Origin: Granulicella mallensis
GTDB lineage: Bacteria > Acidobacteriota > Terriglobia > Terriglobales > Acidobacteriaceae
Length of the DNA: 64,000 nt
Direction: 5' to 3'
Assembly: GCF_014203225.1 (NCBI RefSeq)
Contig: NZ_JACHIO010000012.1
Location: 124,001-188,000 of the forward strand
A program made the translations under genes and the position numbers. Numbering within the stretch: the first letter of the stretch is position 1; each line of letters starts with the position of its first letter. This document shows, piece after piece, positions 18,920 through 28,023 of this stretch. Below the pieces are notes generated by a model that did no database searches, had not been told where the DNA came from, and was given only the letters and a program-made list of their open reading frames with translations.

Positions 18920-21250
18920 CTAGGGTTCAATATCCAGATCGATATGCTCGATGGTGCCGGTGAACGGGAAGGGACTCTCGTAGTCTCCAACGGGCGATGC
19001 GGTATCCTCGCCGATATCGAACGTATCTTCGAACGAGAACGCCATTTTAACCGTTTCAGGCAGCCTGCCTGCTGCCACGGGCTTATCGTTCACTAACAAC
19101 GTAATGTTCGCGCCTTTGCCCGAGCCAAGCCCGTCATAGGCGAACTCCAATGTCACTTTAGCTCGACCCGGCTGAAGAGGTTGAGGTGAGGACAACGTGG
19201 TCACGCGGCGTTTAAAGTAGTTGTACGTGTACGTCGGTCTCCCATCCTTTAGGAAGAGACTGAAGCCCCCGTTCTTTGAACCGTCTGCCATAAGGACACC
19301 GTTCGCACCGTCGCGGGGAATATCCAGATAGGCCGTAATTCTATGAGAATGATTCTCATAAGCGGGCGTAAGTGAAAGATACAGGTGTCCTGTGTCCGTA
19401 AAATACGTGAAATGTCTGCCTTCCGGCCGAGGCTGCCTGCCTCCGAACCTCGGATCCAGAGGATAGACATTGTTCCTCTTTGCCTCGGCGTCAAAGATCG
19501 TCGCAAGTTCAGCAACCTTTTCGGGATATTGCAAGGCGACATTGTTTGCTTCGGAGTAGTCCTGACTCAGGTGATAGAGCTCCCATGGCCGGGAATTCGG
19601 GTCTGGAGGAGGCTGATTCGTGTACACCCACGGGAGCAAGCCGCTCGTGGACGCCGCCATCCACCCGTCGTTATAGATCGCTCGATTTCCCAGCATTTCG
19701 AAGTATTGTGTTGTGCGCAGACCGGGTGCTGACGCAGAGGCAAACGTAGGTAACATGCTGATACCATCCATCCGTTGTTGCCTGACGCCATTCACCTCAA
19801 CGGGGATTGGAACATGTGCTGCATCCAGAATCGTTGGAGTTACATCGGTAAGGTCTTCAAACTGGTCGCGTATTCCGCCGTGATCGTGAATTCCCTTCGG
19901 CCAGGACACGACCAGAGGGTCGCGAGTACCGCCAAGATGTGAGCCTATTCGTTTTCCCCACTGAAACGGGGTATTCCCAGCCCACGCCCAGCCGACAGGA
20001 TAATGTGGCGTCGTTGTTGGACCGCCAAGTTGGTCCAACAGTTTCAATACGTCATCGGTGGATTCGGGGACGCCATTGATCGCAGCCATCCCATTGGCCG
20101 TTCCATTCAGGCCACCTTCCAAACTGGCGCCATTGTCACCGGCGATAAAGAAGATCAGCGTATTGTCGAATTGGCCTGTGTCACGAATGGCCTGAATCAC
20201 GCGCCCGACCTCATGATCGGTCTGCGCCATGAAGCCGGCAAACACCTCCATCAAGCGGGCGGCAACCTTTTTCTGATCGGGGGTAAGCGAGTCCCATGCG
20301 GGAATTTCCTTCGGGCGCGGTGTCAGCTTCGCGTCAGCAGGAATTACCCCCAATGCCTTCTGACGTTCAAAGACAAGCTCACGATATCGATCCCACCCCA
20401 TATCGAACTTGCCTCGGAACATGTCGATCCACATCTTCGGAGCCTGTAGCGGCGCATGCGTTGCCCCGGGCGCGAAGTATACGAAGAACGGCTTGTCCGG
20501 CGCTAACGACTTCTCAGACTTGATCCAGCGGATCGCATGATTAGCAAGGTCTTCGTTCAGCGTGAAATCAGCTTTTCTGCCCGGCGGTGGAATCATCTCC
20601 ACGGGCTGAGTGCCGGACGTAAGCTCTGGAAACCACTGATCTGTTTCGCCGTTCAGGAAACCGTAAAACTCGTCAAACCCTTGCCGTGTGGGCCAATGAT
20701 CGAACGGCCCCGAAGGCGTGTCCTCATTCTCAGGGATCAGATGCCACTTCCCGAAAGCCGCAGTAGCATAGCCGTTCATCTGTAGCACTTGAGGCAGAAG
20801 AGCGGCACTCTTCGGTATAGCTCCCGTGTATCCGGGGAAGTCGGTTGCAAGGTTTGTAATTGTGCCCATTCCCACAGCGTGGTGATTCCGGCCGGTCAGT
20901 AAGGCGGCCCTGCTGGGCGAGCAAAGTGCAGTGACGTGAAAACGATCATAGCGGAGGCCCGACGAGGCAAGCGAGTCCAGGGTCGGCGTCGGAATGAGCC
21001 CGCCGAAAGTACCGCATTGCCCATAACCCGCGTCATCCATTAGCACTAGCAGAACATTGGGCGCACCCTCTGGTGGTCGGATGGTCGACAGAGCTACACC
21101 GGTAGAATTTGCGAGGCTACTCCCGATTTTCCCTCTGAAGGGCGCTGGCTGAATCGGCAGAACTGATCGGTCTGGTGCCTGAGCATCAAGCGCCTGAGAC
21201 ATACCGCTCGCCGCCAATGCACAGAGCAGCAATGTGGATTTGTATTTCAA
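18920..21250 (-). CDS. Secreted arylsulfatase (formylglycine sulfatase)
   Basis: The 776-residue enzyme hydrolyses sulfate esters. The signature CSPSRAALLTGR starts at Cys110, the residue converted to formylglycine. Earlier, NVLLVLMDDAGYGQCG supplies metal-binding Asp residues. Later motifs are FGKWHL, FFVYFAPGATHAPLQAP and FIAGDNGAS, as in large type I arylsulfatases. A hydrophobic leader (STLLLCALAASGMSQALDAQA) indicates export. I chose the TTG at 21250 because AGGAGG lies nine bases upstream; an in-frame ATG at 21289 lies upstream of that SD. No dedicated formylglycine-generating enzyme is nearby (the FGE-like domain at 47.5 kb belongs to EgtB). Divergent from the multicopper oxidase gene. 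Confidence 0.94.
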   Translation of the reverse strand: MKYKSTLLLCALAASGMSQALDAQAPDRSVLPIQPAPFRGKIGSSLANSTGVALSTIRPPEGAPNVLLVLMDDAGYGQCGTFGGLIPTPTLDSLASSGLRYDRFHVTALCSPSRAALLTGRNHHAVGMGTITNLATDFPGYTGAIPKSAALLPQVLQMNGYATAAFGKWHLIPENEDTPSGPFDHWPTRQGFDEFYGFLNGETDQWFPELTSGTQPVEMIPPPGRKADFTLNEDLANHAIRWIKSEKSLAPDKPFFVYFAPGATHAPLQAPKMWIDMFRGKFDMGWDRYRELVFERQKALGVIPADAKLTPRPKEIPAWDSLTPDQKKVAARLMEVFAGFMAQTDHEVGRVIQAIRDTGQFDNTLIFFIAGDNGASLEGGLNGTANGMAAINGVPESTDDVLKLLDQLGGPTTTPHYPVGWAWAGNTPFQWGKRIGSHLGGTRDPLVVSWPKGIHDHGGIRDQFEDLTDVTPTILDAAHVPIPVEVNGVRQQRMDGISMLPTFASASAPGLRTTQYFEMLGNRAIYNDGWMAASTSGLLPWVYTNQPPPDPNSRPWELYHLSQDYSEANNVALQYPEKVAELATIFDAEAKRNNVYPLDPRFGGRQPRPEGRHFTYFTDTGHLYLSLTPAYENHSHRITAYLDIPRDGANGVLMADGSKNGGFSLFLKDGRPTYTYNYFKRRVTTLSSPQPLQPGRAKVTLEFAYDGLGSGKGANITLLVNDKPVAAGRLPETVKMAFSFEDTFDIGEDTASPVGDYESPFPFTGTIEHIDLDIEP

Positions 21251-21503
21251 CGATATATGCCTCCTGAGGATGTCTACACCAAGTATCACTCATCGCACTT
21301 CAAGCAAATCATCACAAATACGCTCACTTTACTTCCTCCCATTCTGGACGAATGCTAAATCGCCGATGCACGAAGCCATTCACGTATTCGTAATAGATGA
21401 TGGATATATTTCTTTGGAAGTCTTATGCTTCAGGGGCAATTCGAAGAACACGCCTAATGCAAATTCCACCATCCATCACTGACATCGGCTTGGGCTCCAA
21501 GCC

Positions 21504-23210
21504 ATGTTGAGCAGGCGACGACTTCTTCGTAGCAGCTTCTACACTGCAGCAGGGCTCACCCTCAAGAAGGGTGTTCCGGCTCTCGGTCAGGCCATGGCCT
21601 CACCCCCTCCGGTTCGAAGCGCCGTCAAATTGACTCGCTATATTGATCCGCTGCCCCTTCCGCCCGTCATCCGCCCTACCGGGGATGTTGACGAACTGAT
21701 CGAGATAGAAATGCGACAGTTCCAGCAGAAGGTGCATCGGGATCTTCCCCCTACGCTCCTCTGGGGCTACAACGGGTCATGGCCGGGACCGACTATCGAA
21801 GCACAAAGCGCGCATCCTCTCAGCATTAAATGGATCAGCAAACTACCTACAAGGCATCTCCTCCCTATCGATCACTCGATTCACGGTGCGGAATCCTCTC
21901 TGCCTGCGGTCCGAAACGTTGCCCATCTCCACGGCGCCTGCGTTCTTCCAGACGACGACGGTTACCCCGAGGCGTGGTTCACTGCAAAGGGTGAGCACGG
22001 CCCCAAATTCAATCCCCGGCCGTCGTCTTATCCAAACTGCCAGCCCTCAACGACGCTTTGGTATCACGATCATTGCCTCGGCCTCACCCGGTTGAACGTA
22101 TACGCCGGTCTGGCTGGCTTCTATCTCATCCGCGACGAGGCAGAGAAGGCCCTTAACCTTCCTCAAGGTGAGTTTGAGATTCCACTCATGCTGCAGGACC
22201 GCCTCTTCCATCACGACGGTTCTCTCTACTACCCCACCGTCGTCAACGGTCCCAAAGAACATCCTGTCTGGGTCCAGGAATTCTATGGTGACTACAATTG
22301 CGTCAACGGCATGGTAACGCCGTTCCTCAACGTCGAGCCAAGAAGATATCGCTTCCGCATCCTTAACGCCGCTAACTCTCGTTTCTACCATCTCCGTCTT
22401 TTCAATTCAGACCCAACAGGTAAGATCCAGAACGAATCCTTCGATGTGCCAGCGTTCCATCAGATTGGATCCGACGGCGGTTTACTTCCTGTTCCCTTAG
22501 AGTTGCGTTACCTGTTGTTGGGGCCGGCGGAGCGTTTTGATATCGTTGTCGATTTTTCCGGCTTCGAAGGCAAATCTTTCGCTCTTGTTAATGATGCTCC
22601 TGCTCCGTATACGATGGGCGGCCAGTATCTTGCCGAAGATGTCATGCTGTTCAAGGTAACCAAGCCCCTCACAGGTAAGGACACTAGCTCCCTGCCAGAG
22701 ACGTTAGTCCCGTTCGTGCCCCTCAACCCGACCTACGCCACGCGCGAACGTCTTCTTCTCGTATCGGAGAAGGAACGGCCGTCCGACGGCTATGTGATCA
22801 TCGGTCTCCTGGGCAATGCACGCTGGCACGAGCCCATCACCGAAGACCCGAAGGCCGGCAGCACCGAGATCTGGTCTTTCGTCAACATCACAGGCGATGT
22901 TCATCCGCTGCACGTTCATCTCGTGCAATTCCAGGTCTTGAATCGTCAGTCCTTCGATGTGCCAACCTACCAGCAGACCGGCAAGCTGGTCTTCACCGGC
23001 AAACCCATGCCTCCCGAAAGTAACGAGCGTCCCGCAAGCAAGGACACCATTAAGTCCTACCCCGGCTACGTCACCCGCGTCATCATGCGCTTCGATCTAC
23101 CGCCGGGTGCAGCCGTTACACCTGGCCAGGAACTTCTATACGTATGGCACTGTCATATCCTCGAGCACGAGGATAACGAGATGATGAGACCGTACAAAGT
23201 TATCGCCTAG
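21504..23210 (+). CDS. Multicopper oxidase, CotA/bilirubin-oxidase type, Tat-exported
   Basis: The 568-residue enzyme has three cupredoxin domains with copper ligands in HLHG (141-144), WYHDH (186-190), HPLHVHL and a C-terminal HCHILEHEDNEMM. The last holds the type 1 site Cys and an axial Met. The C-terminal pattern and the long substrate loops resemble CotA laccase and bilirubin oxidases rather than CueO. The N-terminus MLSRRRLLRSSFYTAAGL is a twin-arginine-like signal, so the folded copper protein is probably exported. Likely reaction: four-electron reduction of oxygen with oxidation of phenols or metal ions. No good SD precedes the ATG at 21504. Confidence 0.93.
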   Translation: MLSRRRLLRSSFYTAAGLTLKKGVPALGQAMASPPPVRSAVKLTRYIDPLPLPPVIRPTGDVDELIEIEMRQFQQKVHRDLPPTLLWGYNGSWPGPTIEAQSAHPLSIKWISKLPTRHLLPIDHSIHGAESSLPAVRNVAHLHGACVLPDDDGYPEAWFTAKGEHGPKFNPRPSSYPNCQPSTTLWYHDHCLGLTRLNVYAGLAGFYLIRDEAEKALNLPQGEFEIPLMLQDRLFHHDGSLYYPTVVNGPKEHPVWVQEFYGDYNCVNGMVTPFLNVEPRRYRFRILNAANSRFYHLRLFNSDPTGKIQNESFDVPAFHQIGSDGGLLPVPLELRYLLLGPAERFDIVVDFSGFEGKSFALVNDAPAPYTMGGQYLAEDVMLFKVTKPLTGKDTSSLPETLVPFVPLNPTYATRERLLLVSEKERPSDGYVIIGLLGNARWHEPITEDPKAGSTEIWSFVNITGDVHPLHVHLVQFQVLNRQSFDVPTYQQTGKLVFTGKPMPPESNERPASKDTIKSYPGYVTRVIMRFDLPPGAAVTPGQELLYVWHCHILEHEDNEMMRPYKVIA

Positions 23211-23440
23211 CTCGCATCGAACAACTCGAATTTAATTCGCATAAGATGCGAATGATTTATATTGCGTTGCCGCTTCTTTCATTATTTTTTTTGCGACGGA
23301 ATATAGCGAATTTCGTAAGCGTAATTCTTGATCAATTCATCTTTGCATGACAATTTCACGATCCCAAACCTCTACTTTTGTCTGGCTGAGGGTTATTGCC
23401 CAACGGTCCAAACCGTTCCTCAGTTTCTGGAGGTTGCATC

Positions 23441-25417
23441 TTGAAATCGAGCCGTAAAGCTACTGTCCATAATGGAACATTGAAGTGTGGCGCAATGATG
23501 TTGATCGCGCTGCAAGTGTTCGCGGGACTTCAACAATCCGTGTACGCCCAAACTGCTGCTCCTGACACCACCACTCCGATCAAGCACGTCATCGTCATCA
23601 TCGGAGAAAACCGCAGCTTCGATCACGTCTACGCGACCTACACCCCAAAGGAAGGTGAGACCATCACCAACCTTCTCTCCAAGAAGATCGTCAAGGCGAA
23701 CGGCAAGCCTGGCGTCAACTACGCCCTCTCCGCACAGTTCTCTGCAGTCGATAGCACCACCGCCGGCATCGGAGCTTACGCCATCAGTCCCCAGTCCAAG
23801 AGCATCTTTGGCATTCTTCCTCCCGCTCTGGCCGGTGGTCCGGAAGCGCCTACTGTAGCTGGCCCCGCTCCCTTTACGACTCTGAAGGTTGCTAAACTTG
23901 TGGATCAGGGTCTTGCCCCTGCCTACAACCAGTTCCTCATTACGGGTGCAACCGGTATCCCTAGCGGTCAGATAGATACCCGCATCACCGATGCAACCTC
24001 CTTGCGCGAAGGTGTCTTCCAGATCAGTGGCCCGAAGATGCCATACGACGCCTACACCGCAAGCCCCGTCCACCGCTTCTTCCAGATGTGGCAGCAAACC
24101 GACTGCAGCATCGACTTCACCACGGAAGAGAACGCCAGCGGCTGCTTGAACGACCTCTTCCCCTGGGTTGAGACCACGGTCGGTACCGGCAGTAACGGCG
24201 CAGCCCAGCCTAGCAACTTCAACAACACCAGCACCGGCGAAGGCTCCGCATCCATGGGCTTCTACAACATGGCGCAGGGTGACGCCCCCTACCTCAAGCA
24301 ACTCGCCGACGACTACACCATCAGCGATAACTTCCACCAGTCGGTCATGGGTGGAACCGGAGCTAACCACATCATGTTTGGCTTCGGCGACTCGATCTTC
24401 TTCACCAACGCCAATGGAGTTGCTGTACAACCTCCGATGACGAACCAGATCGAGAACCCCAACCCGCAGGTCAACACCAATAACTTCTATGACCAGGACG
24501 GCTACAGTGGCGGCAGCTACGTCAACTGCGGCGATATCAGCCAGCCTGGCGTCCCGGCTGTTACTAACTACCTTCAGTCCCTCAAGCACCCCATCAGCCC
24601 CAACTGCGTCAAAGGCAACTACTATCTCGTCAACAACTACAACCCCGGCTTCAACGGTGATGGTAGTTCCACAACCGCCCTGTCGCCCTTCACCATTCCT
24701 CCCACCAGCCAGAAGAGCATCGGTGACGACCTCGTTGCCCACAACGTGCCCTTCAAGTACTTCGGCGAAGACTGGGATCTCTATGTAACCGACCCCACTG
24801 AGTCGAACACCTCCGACGAATATTGCAACATCTGCAACCCCTTCCAGTACCAGACCCAGTTCATGGGCACCCAGGCTACTCGCGAGCAGTTCATCGCGGA
24901 CACGACCGAGCTCTACGAAGACATCGATACGGGCAACCTGCCGGCAGTCTCCATCGTCAAGCCCAGCGGCTTCAACGATGGTCACCCGGCATCCTCCAAA
25001 CTCGATCTCTTTGAAGGCTTCACCAAGAAAATCGTCGATGCGGTCAAAGCCAACCCGGCTCTCTGGGCTGACACTGCCATCTTCATCACCTGGGATGAGG
25101 GCGGCGGATACTATGATTCGGGTTACATTCAGCCGGTTGACTTCTTCGGCGATGGCACTCGCATCCCCCTGATCGTCGTCTCGAAGTACTCCAAAGGCGG
25201 CCACGTATCGCACGAGTATGGCGATCACGTTTCTCTCCTCAAGTTCATCGAAAAGAACTGGAGTCTCCCAACTGTCTCCACTCGTAGCCGCGATAATCTG
25301 CCGAATCCGGTCCAGAAGGAAGCCAATCCCTACGTCCCGACCAACAGCCCGGCTATCGGCGACCTGACGGATGACTTTAAATTCCCCTCCAAAAATTCCC
25401 CTCCAACTAATAACTAA
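23441..25417 (+). CDS. Secreted phosphoesterase (phospholipase C/acid phosphatase family, PF04185)
   Basis: From TTG 23441 the product is 658 residues. GGAGG seven bases upstream decides this start over the in-frame ATG at 23396. A basic N-terminus and a hydrophobic stretch ending VYAQT form a signal peptide. IKHVIVIIGENRSFDHVYAT is the metal-binding opening of the phosphoesterase family, and ITWDEGGGYYDS and GDHVSLLKFIEKNW are the conserved C-terminal segments. The middle is rich in Asn, Gly, Thr and Ser, as in many large secreted acidobacterial relatives. The true substrate (phospholipid or organic phosphate) cannot be read from sequence. A strong terminator follows at 25434. Confidence 0.9.
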   Translation: MKSSRKATVHNGTLKCGAMMLIALQVFAGLQQSVYAQTAAPDTTTPIKHVIVIIGENRSFDHVYATYTPKEGETITNLLSKKIVKANGKPGVNYALSAQFSAVDSTTAGIGAYAISPQSKSIFGILPPALAGGPEAPTVAGPAPFTTLKVAKLVDQGLAPAYNQFLITGATGIPSGQIDTRITDATSLREGVFQISGPKMPYDAYTASPVHRFFQMWQQTDCSIDFTTEENASGCLNDLFPWVETTVGTGSNGAAQPSNFNNTSTGEGSASMGFYNMAQGDAPYLKQLADDYTISDNFHQSVMGGTGANHIMFGFGDSIFFTNANGVAVQPPMTNQIENPNPQVNTNNFYDQDGYSGGSYVNCGDISQPGVPAVTNYLQSLKHPISPNCVKGNYYLVNNYNPGFNGDGSSTTALSPFTIPPTSQKSIGDDLVAHNVPFKYFGEDWDLYVTDPTESNTSDEYCNICNPFQYQTQFMGTQATREQFIADTTELYEDIDTGNLPAVSIVKPSGFNDGHPASSKLDLFEGFTKKIVDAVKANPALWADTAIFITWDEGGGYYDSGYIQPVDFFGDGTRIPLIVVSKYSKGGHVSHEYGDHVSLLKFIEKNWSLPTVSTRSRDNLPNPVQKEANPYVPTNSPAIGDLTDDFKFPSKNSPPTNN

Positions 25418-25433
25418 TGCAATTAGCTTCACC

Positions 25434-25477
25434 GCTTCGACGGCCGGTCTACACTGGCCGTCGAAGCAGATTTTCTT
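25434..25477 (+). terminator. Intrinsic terminator after the phosphoesterase gene
   Basis: Arms 25434-25445 and 25456-25467 are perfect 12-bp reverse complements around a 10-base loop, followed by AGATTTTCTT. This separates the phosphoesterase gene from the propeller gene at 25499. Confidence 0.8.
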
Positions 25478-25498
25478 GAGAAGGAATTCAAAGTAAAA

Positions 25499-26581
25499 AT
25501 GAACAATCTGTGCATCCGGAAATTGGCCTCAAAGACCTTTGCTTTTCGATTCTTCATGCTGGCAATGGGAGTCCTCTTCTTACCCCACTGCCTCCAGGCC
25601 TCCGGCCCAACGGTCCTGCCGCAGTTTCACGTGAAGAGCCAGTGGAATCTGGGTGGCGAAGGAGGATGGGGATTTCTCGTTCTTGACGCTCCCGCACATC
25701 GTCTTTACATTCCCCGCACCAATCTCGTGATGGTCGTCGACAGCGAGACAGGCAAGTTGATTGGCGAAGTCGAAGACATGAAGAATATTCGTGATATCGC
25801 TCTCGACGATTCCGGTAGATACGGTTATGTCACCGACCTCACCGACGGAAGCGAGGGCTTTGTCCGCGTCTTCGATCGCTCCAGCCTCAAACTCGTGACC
25901 TCAGTGAGCACAGGAGCAGTGCCCGCCGCCATTATCTTCGACCCGGTCTCTAAATCTGTCTTCGCCTTCAACTCGCACGGCCACAGCGTAACCGTCATCG
26001 ACGCCGCAACCAACCAGGTTGTCGCAACCATTCCTCTCTCCGGCCGCCCGAGCTCAGCTATCACAGATGGAAAGGGTTCCATCTTCGTAGCACTGCCCGC
26101 GCGGGGCGAAATCACTCGCATCGATGCAGTGACGCGAAGCGTTGCAGCTAACTGGCAGCTTGCGCCCTGCACTGGGCCTAACAGTCTCGCTATCGACGCG
26201 GCCCACCATCAACTCTTCACGACCTGCGAAAACCATAATCTAGTCGCCGTCGATGCGGGGACAGGCCATGTTACAACCATCGGTCAGGTTTCGCCGGGAG
26301 CCGGGGATATTGACTTCTCTCCGAAACAAAACCTGGTCTTCGTAGCCGATATCGACGGAACACTTTCCATCTTCCGCCGTGAATCTCCGACTCGATATGC
26401 CAAGGTGCAACAGGTAAAAACTCAGACGGGCGCTAGAACGATGATCGCAAGCCATCAAGATTCGAAAGCCTATCTTGTGACCTCAAAATATGGACAAAAC
26501 TCCACAGTAGTTTCCGAAGAGCTTCAATATCGTCCAACTCCTGTTCCAGGAACTTTCTCTGTGATTGTTGTTCAACGCTGA
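25499..26581 (+). CDS. Secreted YncE/YVTN-type beta-propeller protein
   Basis: The 360-residue protein has a signal peptide (FFMLAMGVLFLPHCLQASG) and then about six propeller blades. The repeating pattern is AxxRLYIPRTNLVMVVDSET, SGRYGYVTD and SKSVFAFNSHGHSVTVIDAA, then NQVVATIPLSGRPSSA. These belong to the YncE/YVTN repeat class found in periplasmic or outer-surface binding proteins. No enzymatic motif is apparent. AGAAGGAA lies before the ATG at 25499. Role unknown; it follows the phosphoesterase gene on the same strand but behind a terminator. Confidence 0.82.
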   Translation: MNNLCIRKLASKTFAFRFFMLAMGVLFLPHCLQASGPTVLPQFHVKSQWNLGGEGGWGFLVLDAPAHRLYIPRTNLVMVVDSETGKLIGEVEDMKNIRDIALDDSGRYGYVTDLTDGSEGFVRVFDRSSLKLVTSVSTGAVPAAIIFDPVSKSVFAFNSHGHSVTVIDAATNQVVATIPLSGRPSSAITDGKGSIFVALPARGEITRIDAVTRSVAANWQLAPCTGPNSLAIDAAHHQLFTTCENHNLVAVDAGTGHVTTIGQVSPGAGDIDFSPKQNLVFVADIDGTLSIFRRESPTRYAKVQQVKTQTGARTMIASHQDSKAYLVTSKYGQNSTVVSEELQYRPTPVPGTFSVIVVQR

Positions 26582-26648
26582 AATGCTTTTGTCGAGTTCG
26601 GCGGGAAGGCTACATGGGGTCAACCCAACATTGACACTGGTAGCGAAA

Positions 26649-27206
26649 TCAAGCTGCTTGGAATTGCAAAGCGGCGAAGTGTGAGCAGCCTGTGCTTGCG
26701 ACGGGTGTTCCATTCGTCCAGGATGCGATCCGCACTATGTTAATGGCGGCTGCGGTGAGGACGTGCTGAAGATGGGTCTTCGCAAGTCCTCGATAGCGGG
26801 CATTTCGCAAGCCGCTACGCCGACTTGCCTGAGCGTGGGTGCTTTCGACGCCCGCACGTAATGCATAGGCTTTGCGGAACTCCTCAGTTGTCTGTTGCGT
26901 TCGCATCGTCTGTAGCGCTTCATGATGTTCGCGGCTTTGCAGACCGACGATACGTGGCTCCAGCTTTGATCGCGTGCATTGAGGCCGAGAGGGGCAGGGC
27001 GTGCAGTCGCGTCGGGCAAAGCGGGCCTCGAAGACCACCCCATTTGACGGATATGTGTTTGGCAACCAAGAGATGCTTTGTTTGCCAGAAGGACAGGTAA
27101 CCGTCTTGCGTTCCCAGTCGACAGCGAAAGCACTCTTGTCGAATCCGGTTTTCTCTCGAACTTGCCAACCTGGGCCTGTGCCACAGGACTGTAGCTTAGA
27201 TCGCAA
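26649..27206 (-). pseudogene. IS1182-family transposase remnant (C-terminal part)
   Basis: The 185-codon frame shows FDKSAFAVDWERKTVTCPSG, RRDCTPCPSRPQCTRS with paired cysteines, and RAGVESTHAQASRRSGLRNA followed by RYRGLAKTHLQHVLTAAAIN. This is the conserved C-terminal third of IS1182-type DDE transposases, including the E of the DDE triad. The N-terminal two thirds are missing: similarity ends near 27200, right beside a 17-bp inverted repeat arm. Not functional. Confidence 0.8.
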
Positions 27207-27209
27207 TAT

Positions 27210-27421
27210 GGCGTAAATCTTTGAGCAGTCTATGGCGCTTAAGAGGTCAGCCGCTGCAACGGGAGTTCAGGATTTCATTGCGGATTCCGATGCGGTCGTG
27301 CTCATTGTCGAGTAACTGACTCATTCTAAGTGGTACGCGGCAATTGAGCCTTTTTCGGCGACGGCTCAGCTCGCAGTCTTGGGATGTTCATTACGCCATT
27401 TATCGCTCAAAGATTTACGCC
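27210..27421. repeat. 212-bp segment bounded by 17-bp perfect inverted repeats
   Basis: Bases 27210-27226 and 27405-27421 are exact reverse complements, 178 bases apart. The left arm starts where the IS1182 transposase remnant is cut off. The layout fits a small non-autonomous element or an inverted duplication made during IS decay. No coding content. Confidence 0.6.
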
Positions 27422-27942
27422 AAATAATTCTCAAAGCAACATGCTTCATGGCCGATGAAGATGGAACAGCTTTTAGAGGGTGCTGCGATCTTCGGACTGA
27501 ATGGTGTGCCACAAAGGAGCGGTTTGGGTCTCTTGAAAAGCCCAATGATTTATTAGGTTTGAGTGCCTCGAATCGTGCGGGCACAAACGACCGTTTGTGG
27601 CACAGCGTGCGAAATTCGCGCCCCGCTCATTAGGGCGCACAGCTGCGAAGCGGCAAGACTGTAGAGCATCATTGAGCACTTCCGATCAGCGAAGGCCCGA
27701 TAAGCCAGCAATTCAGGCATAGTGTGACAATCCAACACGAATCCTTACCGTGGGGCAATTTCTCCCGGATTGTCAGCAATACAGAAGTAACTGCCTCGCC
27801 TTGGCTAGCCAACTACTCAATAGGTAAAAAATGCCTCAATCTCAACCAAGCCCTATCTCTCTGTTCAAGGCGTGCCGATCATACATCCTCGCTTGCCTAT
27901 TGCAATTTTTCAGACTTATTTTTTGTTAGAAGTAAATCGCCC

Positions 27943-27970
27943 TTGACAGTACTCCTTGGCATGCTATGGT
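27943..27970 (+). promoter_or_regulatory. Sigma70 promoter with extended -10 for the GH71 gene
   Basis: A perfect TTGACA (27943-27948), 16 bases of spacer and TATGGT (27965-27970) preceded by TG at the extended -10 position. It points toward the GH71 start 54 bases downstream of the -10 box. Confidence 0.65.
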
Positions 27971-28023
27971 GGCTGGTGCCAGTGTCCCGCGCATATTTGG
28001 ATTGAACCTGGAGGTTACCCGCC

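Larger units (their letters stand above)
27207..28023. other. Intergenic stretch with transposon debris and a promoter
   Basis: About 0.8 kb without a gene I can support. It holds the 17-bp inverted repeat pair at 27210 and 27405 and a good promoter at 27943-27970. Short open frames on both strands (for example minus 27366-27584 and 27553-27738) show no recognisable motif or SD and are probably chance. Confidence 0.6.

Noticed and set aside
27366-27738. Minus-strand frames that might be the IS1182 transposase N-terminus
   Set aside because: Translations show no DDE-transposase motifs, so the N-terminus appears to be gone rather than displaced.
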